The position numbers and the translations under genes were made by a program. From assembly GCF_030867095.1 (NCBI RefSeq), contig NC_081824.1, positions 149,139,433-149,203,432 of the forward strand: a stretch of DNA of 64,000 nt, in the 5' to 3' direction. Source of the stretch: Alligator mississippiensis (taxonomy: Eukaryota > Chordata > Crocodylia > Alligatoridae). The notes under the pieces are model-generated. The model saw only the letters and a list, made by a program, of their open reading frames with translations. It was not told where the DNA came from and made no database searches. Below are positions 1-9,973 of this stretch, one piece after another; within the stretch, counting starts at the first letter, position 1; each line of letters opens with the position of its first letter.

Positions 1-52
1 CTTTGTTCTGACTTGGAATGAAAACCAGAACACCTTGGTGTTCTCCAGAAAA

Positions 53-111
53 GGGAAGAGAGCCCTAGCTGTGTGGCAGGCTCCCTAGGGAAGAGAGCCC
101 TAGCTGTGTGG
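53..111. repeat. Two-copy tandem repeat, period 35 bp
   Basis: A 24-bp segment starting GGGAAGAGAGCCCTAGCTGT occurs at 53-76 and again identically at 88-111. Confidence 0.85.
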
Positions 112-1339
112 CCCCATAGCCATGGCCCTGGGGTGCCTAGAAGCTGGAAGATACAGAGAGGCTTCTGGATGGGTTGCTGAAGAACTCGGTAGACATGCTG
201 GGAGGCAGCACATGAAACCTGCCATCAGAACTTGCTGAAATCAGGCAGGCTCCATGGAAAGGGTCGCTTGGGATGAGGCAGCACATCACTGTAATTAAAG
301 TGGCACAGCTTGGGTAGAGTCAAGGCCTAAGGGAAGGGAAGCATCTGAGTCCAGTTAAGCTCAGTGGGAAATAATTTGTAGCTCCTTTGAAAATCCTTGA
401 CTCTGGCAGTAGCGCATAAGAACTATATACAGAAGCATAACTATCACTATTTGCACCCTGGGTGGGGGTGGGAGATTTGCCAAGTGCCAAGAGCCCTATT
501 TTACCCTGACTGCTGCTGCAGTGACGTGGTCTCCCCATACATGGGCTTCTGCTGCCACAGCGCAAGCGCTGAGGGTTGCCATTCTGATGGCCCTCTAAAT
601 TAGCATCTGGAGCTGGTGCCCTGTTCAACTATCCCTTGTTATACCACTGATTATATGTTATTAAAAAGCATATATTGTTCATCACTTTTGCCATATAGTC
701 TCACCCTATCAAAAAAGGTCCTCCGAACTAGACAGGCCAGATCTGGGGGGGCAAGAAGGGAGGGGTATCACCTGGACAGAAAGAAACCCCAGATGGACCT
801 AACAAAGTTTCAGTGGGTGACTGTCTACTTCTCCTGTCTCTCAGATACCTTAAACAATGAACAGTATAAGAAATGGCTACCAGGCTGTGGATATCCTGAT
901 GTAAAGTTCATAAAATCAGGCAGCTGAGAGTCAGTGCTGTCACTGAAGCAATAATTCATCCTGCTGGCTACATACCGATTTTGAGGGCACAGCAGCAGGT
1001 TCAGAACAGTCTGCTCCCACGAACCGTGCTAAAAATGAAGCTTCTGTCCAGCACAGCTCTAGCAGTCAGTGCTTCTGTGTGTCACTTATTAGCTGCTATT
1101 GTTTTGTATGGAGATTTCTTTAGGCATGATATGGAGTAGAACAGTATTGCAAGTAGTGTTATTCTTTTTGTGGTTTTTCCCCCCCATTGAAAACAATGAA
1201 AAGCCAACAAGGAATCCTCTCTCTAGCTTCCCATGCTGTGATCTCAAAGCATTTTCACACAGTGAAAATACTATTGTTGGTGAATCCAGTGGCCCTTTCT
1301 GAAGGTGATATACTTCAAATATTTTTGTGAGACCAGGAT
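112..1339. other. Intergenic, nothing recognised
   Basis: Short open frames only, without family motifs or splice-supported structure. No clear repeat. Confidence 0.6.
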
Positions 1340-1495
1340 CATCCCCCTTATGTGGGGAGGAGGTGGGAGATGGCTTTGTAGATAAGGCACAGCAGTGGGA
1401 ATCTTGAGACCTGCTTCCAATCCCAATTTTGCCACAGTCTTCCGGTGTGACCTCCTTTCCGTGACTCATTTCCCCATAGGCCAAAAACTCACAGG
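1340..1495 (+). mobile_element. MIR-type SINE fragment
   Basis: The MIR pattern is present: GACCTGCTTCCAATCCCAAT, TTGCCACAGTCTTCCGGTGT and GACTCATTTCCCCATAGGCC. Confidence 0.6.
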
Positions 1496-1554
1496 GAGGA
1501 GTTTGCAGCCGTGATGATGGACCCTGTCTTATATGATATTCTAATAGTTATGGA

Positions 1555-1660
1555 CCTTGCCTAAGGACTGGGAGCCCCAGATTCAAATCCCATGTTGACC
1601 TGAAGGGATTTAAACCCACATCTCCTTACAGAAGTGCTTTAGCCACCAGGCTCTTTGCTA
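1555..1660 (-). mobile_element. MIR-like SINE remnant
   Basis: The reversed tRNA-like part GGGATTTAAACCCACATCTC and AGTGCTTTAGCCACCAGGCT is recognisable. Family assignment is tentative. Confidence 0.4.
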
Positions 1661-1811
1661 ATTTGGGGTGGGGGGAAGAGGGCCACTTCCATTCTTTCCC
1701 ACCCTGCAGAAAAAAAAAAAATTATATTGATTAGTCCAGGGAGAAGAAACAAGAGTGAGCCAGGTGCTGTAATCTAGTGTTTTAGGGCACTTATCTCAGG
1801 GAGGAGGATGT

Positions 1812-2107
1812 CACCGAAGTAGAAGGGACCTCAAAGGTCATTTAATCCAACTCCCTATTTCCTCATCCCTTTTTGGTACACATGCAGGATATGCAATTCC
1901 TAACCATTCCAGATATATATTTATCCACCCTGCTTGCAAATTTCCAGCGAAGGAGTTTCCACCTTGTGCCTGGGCAGCTTGTTCCTTCATCCTACTTTTC
2001 TTACAGTTTGGAAGTTTTTAGTTTACTGTTTTGCTCTAGTTTAAAATTACTGCCTTTTGCCTTGCCCTCTGCAGCAAGGGAAAACTATTTTTCTCCTTCT
2101 CCTCTAT
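1812..2107 (-). mobile_element. Old CR1 3' part, left half (split by the insertion at 2113-3897)
   Basis: The reverse-oriented CR1 3' tail is recognisable (AGAAGGGACCTCAAAGGTCA, TTTAATCCAACTCCCT), followed by degenerate ORF2 C-terminal sequence. The same element resumes at 3898 after an inserted LTR-like element. Confidence 0.75.
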
Positions 2108-2112
2108 GGTAG

Positions 2113-3897
2113 TGTGACAAGGTGGGGCTCCCTCTGACCAGTCACAGTGCTTTGCACCCACCTGTCTGGGTAAATCTGATCATCTGCCATGCCTTGTTTG
2201 TAAATAATGAAGTGGTTAGTTAGGTGGGAGGCCCTGATATCAAGGGGCAAATGTACATGCTCTTACCTCTCCTTATACATGCCCCATGCCTCACTGATGG
2301 TTCTCACAGCTGTGCAATGTCGGCACAATGTCAGGCCTCTTCCATTCTGCCATTGCGGGCCGCACACACACCACCCCTCTCTCATGCCACTGGCTTTCAC
2401 CTGGTCTCTATCATGCCACCCTCTTTGGGGCCACACTCATACTGCCCTACTCATGGAGATACTTGGTCACCTTTTGGTCAGCCTTGGCGCAGTCTTTTGG
2501 GCCTCTCCCGTGACCTTCACCTGAATGAGACTGAACAATTCACAAAACACTAGGCCAACTCTGCCCCTTGTCTTATGGGTGACTGGTGCCTTCTAAGTCT
2601 GGGTGGGCACCAGATCACCAATGAGACAGTTCCCCCCACAGCCAATCGCCGAGCGTGGAGCCACCAGTGGTCAATCTGGAAATACATGTCTGCCCCAACA
2701 TTTCCAGTTTCACAGCTGGCACTTCCAGAGGGTGCACAGCCAATCTCAGGGGGTGCATGTGCACCCGCGTGTACCCTCTATGTGTCGTCAATGCCTTTTC
2801 TCATGCTGGATATCACACCCCAGCTGTTCCCCTCAGGGTCTGATGACACCCCATTTACTAGTGGCTCTCACTCTGCTACCTCTACCGGGCTTAGTCCCAC
2901 TTGTGACCTCAGGTGCCCTAAGGCTTACCTGGACCATGCTGCCCCTTCTCCCCAGGGCCACAACTAGCTCACCCCTCTCACCGGGGCCTCCACTATTGCC
3001 TCCTTTCAGGGCCCTCCACTATTGGCCTAGCACCTGGCCCCCTAATCTGGAGGCACCCACCAGGCCTAACTCCCTTTGCCTAGTACCTGGCCTCTTGTCT
3101 GGAGGCACACACTGGGCCTCCACCTCTCACCCCTCTTCTCACCCCTTCCTGGACCTCACAGGGTCTTTCACCCAACGGGATCTGGTATCCCTTGTATGGG
3201 TGTGCCTGGGTGTACCCATGCTATGGGGTCTTACACCCCTAATGGGCTCAGGTGCCTCACATGGGCATGCCTGGCCCTACTTCCCTCAGACGTTACCGTA
3301 ACCCACCAGGTGGTGGGGGCAGTGAATTAGGTGCCCGAACCCATCTTCCACCAGGGAGGTTCTCAATCCTGGTAGTTGAGTGGCCCTGTCTCACCCCAGG
3401 CAGGACCACCAGGCCTCTCTATCCTGGCAGGGTGCAGTTTTAGGTCATGCCCAGGACCATGAGGCCTCTTCCTTCCCTGTAGCCTCACTCTTGCCTCCGA
3501 GATGACCCTGAGCAGCAAGGGAGCTGGGTGGTATTGTTCCCTCGACTGCTGGAAGCTGACTGCTCTCCCTGCTTGGTTGGCCTTTGTGTGAAAAGGGCTG
3601 CCCTCATCAGGCATCTGCCAGCTGCCTGCTTCAGCCCTTTAAGTGACAGGCACCATAAGTCCTCTGGTACCCACCTTCCCCCTTAAAATGGTTTCTGAGG
3701 TGGAAGCTTCTCTCTGCTCCTCACAGGCAGGCTGACTCAGAGCCTGCCATAGCCCCTAAGTGGCGAGCACCCCACTAGTCCTCTACCACACACCTCCCCC
3801 ATTAGAATGACTCCCCTGGGGTGTCTCCATTTTGGCACACTCCCAGCCTGCCACAGCCTACACTCAGTGCCAACCACCCCACTTGTGCTCCACCACA
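2113..3897. mobile_element. LTR-like insertion (1785 bp) with 5-bp target duplication GGTAG
   Basis: The block begins TGTGACAAGG, ends CCACCACA, and is flanked by GGTAG on both sides (2108-2112 and 3898-3902). Both flanks are parts of one CR1, so the insertion boundaries are well supported. TG...CA ends with a 5-bp duplication fit a retroviral-type LTR. It is C/T-rich with no gag, pol or env motif in any frame, so it is most simply a long solo LTR. Orientation is not certain. The last 270 bp hold three decayed copies of a 110-120 bp unit. The long proline-rich open frames inside are compositional. Confidence 0.65.
3628..3897. repeat. Decayed tandem repeat, three units of about 110-120 bp
   Basis: Units start near 3628, 3745 and 3848. 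Each has a GCCTGC motif, then a CAGCC/TAGCC step, a run ending in CACC..A.TAGTCCTCT or similar, and a CCTCCCCC-type block. The third copy is shortened by the end of the LTR-like element. Confidence 0.5.
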
Positions 3898-3965
3898 GGT
3901 AGCCTTTCAAATATTTGAAAACACTTATCATGTCCTCCCAGGGGTCAGTCCTGGGTTCTCACTTG
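3898..3965 (-). mobile_element. Old CR1, right half
   Basis: It continues the CR1 at 1812-2107. The conserved reverse-oriented stretch around CTTTCAAATATTTGAAAAC and TTATCATGTCCTCCC is present. Similarity fades beyond about 3965. Confidence 0.7.
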
Positions 3966-4924
3966 TATCAATCTTCTACTTGGGTAGTGGAAGATTTGCA
4001 AAGACGAAACTGAGAGTAGGACCCGGCTCTGAAGGCTTTCTTTCCTTTTTGTTTCTTTTCTTTTCATCCTGGTTTCTTTTTGAGGATCAGGATAATAAAA
4101 GACTTGTGACTAATTTTGGAGTAATCACCATATCTATTAAACGGGTTTCCTCTGTTCATAGTGCTTGTCTGGCAAGCAGCATTTGCATGTGCAAACTGAA
4201 TGTTTAAAGCAAATGTCCGGTAAGTTCCTCCCTGGCAGGGTGACTTGTGAGTTATGCCGCACAGTCCCCAAACCATGCCCCTTGCTATTTATAAATTCAT
4301 GCCTTGCTATATCTGACTTGTTAAATAAGCATTCCAAATTGTAGATGGGATCCTCATGCCATGCTACAGGACAGAAGGAGTCATTTAGAAGAATAATTAG
4401 AAAAGGCACAGCATATCACTAAGCATTCCTTCTTCCCAAGAATAGAGCTAGTGCCCTAAGTGTCTTTCTAATAATTATAGGTACAACCCATCCTCTGTTA
4501 AAGTCCATAGGAATTTTGCCATTGATTTTAGTGGGTTAGCATTTTATTCCTGGTACCTTAGTAGTTTCTTCTTCACTGGGGGTTGAGTAGAATCTGGGGG
4601 CATCTGGGACATGCATGGAGAGAGGAGAACTGGGTGACGGGAAAGAAACCAGCTCCACATTTCCCTCACTCCACTGGGTTGTGCTGAGAATGGACACATT
4701 GATATTTGTGGGTACTCATGTGCTGTGGAGCTGAAGATAAGACTAATTACAATGCAGATGTGAGTCACATGGGTGCATCTGAAAGAGAATGGCTTCATCA
4801 CTGCTCCAGATTTGGAGGAGGGTTTTGGAGATGAATTAGCTGCAGGAGACAGACGTCACTGCTGGTGATATTCATCTTTGCACTTTTATAGCTCCGTTCA
4901 TCTGAGCATCATTAGCACAGAGTG
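3966..4924. other. Intergenic, nothing firm
   Basis: Mostly unique AT-rich DNA. A stretch near 4495-4540 (AAAGTCCATAGGAATTTTGC) resembles a common amniote repeat, but too little remains to classify. Confidence 0.55.
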
Positions 4925-5276
4925 GATGCATCTACACATGCAATTAACTTGAAGCAATAAACTCCAGAGTGGTTTGACCCAGAGTAAACTACTCCTGGGC
5001 GCAGCATCTACTCATGTGCCTGGGACGGTAGCAATTTGAGCCAGGGCGGAGCAGCTTACACCAGGGCCACTCCTGTCCTGCTCTGTCTTGGGCTCTGCGT
5101 GGTGACATTGGGCAGCAGAGGGGCTGGCTGGGGCAATTAATTCCCCTGACATAAGATAGTACTGTCCCTGATGGTGTTCAGTAGTTTACTGCAGCCTAAT
5201 AGTATCGCACATATAGATGGTGATGCTTTACTCTGCAGCCACTTAGTCTACCCTGCAGTAAAGCACACATGTAGAT
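4925..5276. mobile_element. MITE, ATCTACATG family
   Basis: The termini TGCATCTACACATGCAATTA and ACACATGTAGATGCA are inverted repeats. Interior motifs such as AATAAACTCCAGAG and TTTACTGCAGCCTAATAG are shared with the copies at 12200 and 54743. Confidence 0.7.
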
Positions 5277-5323
5277 GCAGCCATTGAGTAGTTAGATTTT
5301 ATAACCTAATTAATGGACACCTG

Positions 5324-5966
5324 AATGACGAAGCCATCAGAAAAGCTAATGGCACTTTATCGTGCATCAGCAGATGCATGATGAATAGATCCAAGGAGGT
5401 GATACTTCCCCTCTATCGGGCGCTGGTCAGACCGCATTTGGAGTACTGCGTGCAATTCTGGGCACTGCACTTCAAGAGGGATGTGGATAACTTGGAGAGG
5501 GTCCAGAGAAGGGCCACTCGTATGGTTAAGGGCTTGCAGACCAAGCCCTACAAGGAGAGACTAGAGAACCTGGACCTTTTCAGCCTCCGCAAGAGAAGGT
5601 TGAGAGGTGACCTTGTGGCTGCCTATAAGTTCATCACGGGGGCACAGAAGGGAATTGGTGAGGTTTTATTCACCAAGGCGCCCCCATGGGTTACAAGAAA
5701 TAATGGCCACAAGCTAGCAGAGAGCAGATTTAGACTGGACATTAGGAAGAACTTCTTTACAGTTAGAGTGGCCAAGGTCTGGAACGGGCTTCCAAGGGAG
5801 ATGGTGCTCTCCCCTACCCTGGGGGTCTTCAAGAGGAGGTTGGATATGCATCTAGCTGGGGTCATCTAGACCCAGCACTCTTTCCTGCCTATGCAGGGGT
5901 CGGACTCGGTGATCTATTGAGGTCCCTTCCGACTCTAACATATATGAATCTATGAATCTATGAATC
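5324..5966 (+). mobile_element. CR1 3' fragment (RT C-terminus plus 3' UTR and octamer tail)
   Basis: The open stretch 5378-5869 encodes the CR1 ORF2 C-terminal domain: LVRPHLEYCVQFW, RVQRRATRM, FRLDIRKNFF and VWNGLPREM, ending at a TAG stop. A 3' UTR of about 70 bp follows and ends in three units of an eight-base repeat (TATGAATC type, about 5940-5966). That is the diagnostic CR1 end. It is truncated at its 5' side inside ORF2. The frame is open for about 160 residues, so this piece is fairly young. Confidence 0.9.
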
Positions 5967-6505
5967 CTAGCCCTACCTTCCAGCATATTGTCTACTCACT
6001 CCAGCTTGGTGTCATTTGCAAACTTGCTGAGGGTGCACTCTATGCCATTTTCTAAATCGTTGATGAAGATATTGAACAAAATCAGATCCAGGACCGACCT
6101 CTGAGGCACTCCATTTGATACTGGCTGACAACTAGCCATTGAACCATTGACTACTACCCTCTGAACCTTATGATCCAGCCAGTTTTCTATCTACCTTACA
6201 GTCCATTCATCCAACCCACTCAGACTTCCTTACCTTGCCTGTAAGAATATTGTGGGAGTCTGTATCAAAAGCCTTGCTAAAATCAAGGTATGCCACATCT
6301 AACACTCTCCCCGCATCCACAGAGCCAGTCACCTCATCATAGAAGGCGATCAGGTTGGTCAGGCATGACTTGCCCTTGGTGAATCCATGCTGACTGTTTC
6401 TAATCACCTTCTTCTCCTCTAGGTGTTTACAAATGGGTTCCTTGAGGATCTGCTCAATGATTTTTCCAGGGACAGAGGTGAGGCTGATCGGTCTGGAGTT
6501 CCCAC
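5967..6505 (-). mobile_element. Older CR1 fragment (RT domain), minus strand
   Basis: Minus-strand translation gives RT blocks: [23 protein letters not shown] and [11 protein letters not shown] (motif A) in the open piece 6207-6407, with a degraded continuation containing the motif B/C neighbourhood toward 5967. Both CR1 termini are missing. It lies directly against the octamer tail of the preceding + strand copy. Confidence 0.85.
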
Positions 6506-6590
6506 TTGACTGGGATGGTTCAGACAGGGATGATTGACTAGATGAGCTCCTGACATCCCTTCCAGCCCTATAAGTCTATGGCTCTATAGG
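6506..6590 (+). mobile_element. CR1 3' UTR tail, plus strand
   Basis: A short stretch matches the conserved CR1 3' tail (GGGATGATT, then ACTAGATGAGCTCCTGA and CATCCCTTCCAGCCCTA) and ends in a degenerate octamer region (TCTATGG, CTCTATAG). Confidence 0.8.
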
Positions 6591-6625
6591 AAGTATTTAT
6601 AATTAGGATCTGTATATTTGATTGC

Positions 6626-7137
6626 CTTTTAATTTTCTTGCAGACCCTTTTCTGCTCATACAGTGCCTCTGCTTCTGGGACAGAAAAAAGGAACAAAAAA
6701 AGGAGCAGAAGCAGCAGCCACAGCTGCAGGCAAGGGGAGCAGAACAGCCCCACTGGCCCAGGCCCCAGCCAGTGCACAGCTTGCAGTGGGGTTGTTCCCA
6801 GGTGCTGCTGTTCTCCCCTTGCTTTCAACCACTGCTGCTCCTCCTGCTCCTGCCCCTGTTTCGTGACTCTGGGCAGGAGAGCAGGGGGGAAGCTTCAGCC
6901 TGGTGGCTTCTGCTGAAGGTGAGAGGAGCAAAGGAGCATCTAGCCAGGTGCAGCCACACTGGGAACAGCCCTGCCATAAGATGTGCAGTGGGGCCAGCAG
7001 CAGCATAGTGTGGGCTGCCCTGGCAGGAGCGGGTTGGGGCTTAGCCCCATGTGGACCATTGTGGGGGCAGCCGCAGGCCAGATCCAATCAGTTGACAGGC
7101 TGGATCCAGCCCTCAGGCCATATTTTGCTCACCCCTG
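6626..7137 (-). mobile_element. hAT-related element, right end clear, left end uncertain
   Basis: It ends with ATTTTGCTCACCCCTG at 7137, the inverted form of the CAGGGGTGGGCAAA terminus, preceded by GGCTGGATCCAGCCCTCAGG as in related copies. The interior is GC-rich. The open frames (for example 6656-7087) are compositional. The start near 6626 is a guess from the change in base composition. Confidence 0.5.
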
Positions 7138-8332
7138 CTATAAAGCATACCTCTCCCCCACCCCCAGCTTCTACTCCACACACTCCAAGGTCTGGAAATG
7201 CCTTAGGGCAGCCCTGAGTGGGTGCCAACAAGCATCCCTGAGACAGAGCGCCTAACAGTGGTGCTGAGGCATATACTGAGGATGCAGCATTGCTTCATTT
7301 TTGGCAATGTAGCTATGCACGGAACAGGTGGAAATGGGTTGCACTTCACGGTGGTGCTTCTGGGCATGGCATGGAGGTCGCCTGCACAGGACATTACCTG
7401 GTTAATGTCAAAAGGCCCTGACAGCTTGTTTCTGGAGCAACCCATTTAGACCTCTCTCACTACAATTAAGAAGCTGATGCATGGGGAGGGGCACAGACTC
7501 CTTCTCACTGGATCCCTGCTAGGGTCCACTTTAATCTTTGTATTAGCAACTACATCTTACATCATGGTTTAGTACCCACCAAGGTGTTGGGGCTTAAAGT
7601 CCATTTTATGGAAATGGGAGGCTCCTCCCTAGCTTGCTCCTGTGGCCATATGGCTGAGGGCAGGCAAAACTTGGGGGCATCCAAACCCCAAGCCTCAGGG
7701 CTTGGACCTGCACATAAGATGCCTGCGGAAAGACTTTGGAAATATCTGAAGCCCCTGGTGGGGGTGGAGGATATTTGCCAGTTGTAGGGCCACTTATGGT
7801 TCTGGACTGACTCATGGATTTGGACTTGATTTGGCTGATTTGGCTTGGAACACAAAAAAAATCTTTAAAAAAACATTTTTACAGTGCCGGCAATCCTGGA
7901 AACACAGAGCTAGTCATAGCAATCATTAACAGCCCCTAGCGAAGGGCAGCTGCATTCTGGGGTGTAGGGAGTTTTAAACAAAATACTGCATTGTGGTTCT
8001 CTACAGTTGGGATTTGAGTCATTTGCCAGAGGGATGAGGCAGAGGGAATACAAGAGCCCTTGCAGATAACTGTGTTATTGTAATATTACTACATCTCCTA
8101 ATTGTGCTTCTGCCCATTTTTTTACTCCTAGATTTGTTTTGGTTTTTTAATTTATGTCTTAGGTGGTAGGCTCCTGTTCAGAAAAGTGCTTAAGCACATA
8201 TTCTAGCCTATTGAAACCATAGGACTCAAGCATGTGTCTATAGTTATTCATGCAGTTAAATACTTTATTGAAAAGGGATGGACTATTGAAATGAGGCCTT
8301 GGGGCAGATGAGCCTTGTGTGGACATGCTCTC
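7138..8332. other. Intergenic, nothing recognised
   Basis: The open frames at 7203-7449 and 7562-7855 occur on overlapping strands and show no domain. Some short A-runs. Confidence 0.55.
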
Positions 8333-9556
8333 TGTAGCATGTTGGGAGTCCCAGGGGTGGCCATGATGCCCCCCTGGTGGTTCCATGACTGGGCCCCGCT
8401 CTGCCCCAAGCTTGCCTTCCCTTCCAGCTCGCCCGCCTTGATGGACCCCCCCCCCCCCCATTGCACTAGTTACCCTATAATGGAATAATAAGATTAAAAA
8501 GGAGGCTGCCCACAGGCCTTCACATGGGCTCCAGCCCAACTGGACCCCCCCTGGGGTTCCTTGGCACCCTGCTGGTCTCTACTACGCTATTTTCAGGCCC
8601 ATTGCTGGACCCTTCTGGTCCCACTACACTCTTCCCAAGTCCCTCGCCAGGTCTCACTATTCACAGGCCCCTCTCTGGGCCTTTCTAGACCATGCCACTG
8701 TGGGGCACCTACAGCGTTAAGGGCTAATTGTGCGGCTTCATTCCTTCCCTGACACCGTGCTCTAAGCCTTGCAGGTTTTACTGTGATGTTATTTTCTTGT
8801 TGGGCCCTCAGACTCCGCGGCCACCACCCCTTTCCTCTCAGCTAGACCTTCTAGCCTGGTCCTAGCCCACTGTGTTGGACCGGGCTTTGAAGCACCAGTT
8901 CTGGTCTAGCCCTCTTGGGCACCGGGCCCCCATGTGGCTCTGTGGCCTTGCACTCTGCCCACTCCGGGCTCAACCCTTGCTCCAGACTCAACCTTCGCTT
9001 GGGCCTTGAGCCTGCCCCGGCCTTAAGGGGCAGATGAGCCTGATAGGGCTCAAAGCAATCATGTGCCCCATGGGCACTAGTGGGATCTCCACATAGCGCC
9101 TCTACAGTCCCAACCCAAACTGCCGGGTCCAAACCACAACACAACCAATAAGCCCCCGAGCTATAAACAGCAAAAGGGGAAGCAGCCCTCTGCCCTTTTA
9201 AGAGGAGAAACCTTCCCTCACCGCTCAGCTAGGATAGCCTCCCAGCCCTGGGCTATATCCTAGGGAGCTCCCTGAGCCTTGCTGGGGATCCACATGCAGA
9301 CTGCAGTCCCTTCAGGAGCCCTGCTGCCAGGAGCTCTTCACTTTGTGGCTGCCAGGGACAGACTAGTTTACTCGCCTGAGCCTCTGGCTTATATCCTCCC
9401 AGGGCTCTGCCCCCTTCCGGTCAGCAGACTGCTCGTTGCCCTAATTCACCGGCTGAGACCGTGCCCTGCAGATGCTGTGCCTTGCCTGCCCTGCAGTGCT
9501 CCCTCACTGGGTGCTTCTTTCCTAAAGGAACAGAGAGCCCCAGGTGCTCTGTTACA
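8333..9556 (+). mobile_element. Candidate solo LTR (about 1.2 kb) related to the one at 49162-50078
   Basis: The proposed ends TGTAGCA and TGTTACA are inverted relatives, and CTCTC flanks both sides (8328-8332 and 9557-9561). A TATA-like CTTATATCC at about 9389 lies about 167 bp before the end. Following blocks (GCTCTGCCCCCTTCCGGTCAG, TGCTCTGTTACA) resemble those of the LTR at 49162-50078. The 5' boundary rests on a low-complexity duplication and could be wrong. The block is pyrimidine-rich and includes a run of C (about 8446-8459). Confidence 0.5.
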
Positions 9557-9666
9557 CTCTCCCCTGTGCTGTGCTACTGCTGGCTCCATCGCCCTCCCCG
9601 CCTTTCACCTCAGTTTCCAGCCACCACCTTTATACTCTCCCTCTACCCTCCTCTCAGTGCTTAAAA

Positions 9667-9973
9667 CAGTGGTTCTCAACCTTTTTAGACTCAAGGCAGC
9701 CCTTGGGAAATGTCAACTCTTAGTTTTCACTTGATTTTGGACTACAGAAAAATGATAGAGCAATTCTTCTGCTCCAAGGACTCCAAAAGATCAGACTCCA
9801 CAACAGATCAGAATGATTTTAACACTGTGGATTCTTCCGTGAAATCTCTGGCTTTACCTTCTCAATCATGTTTGCACCCGTCACAGTACTAATGTTGCAT
9901 GACACCCTGTTACACCCTTGAAAAGATCTCAAGGCACCCTAGGCTGCCACAGCAGCCTGGTTGAAAATCACTG
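9667..9973 (+). mobile_element. hAT MITE, CAGTGGTTCTCAACC family, 307 bp
   Basis: The ends CAGTGGTTCTCAACCTTTTT and GGTTGAAAATCACTG are inverted repeats. The flanks GCTTAAAA and CCTTAACC are only partly alike. The same family is at 33331-33718 and, truncated, at 23582. This copy lacks the 68-bp insertion present in the 33-kb copy. Confidence 0.8.

Noticed and set aside
2603-3301. 232-codon proline-rich frame
   Set aside because: Lies within the C/T-rich LTR-like element; the other frames there are also open, and no retroviral or host motif is present.
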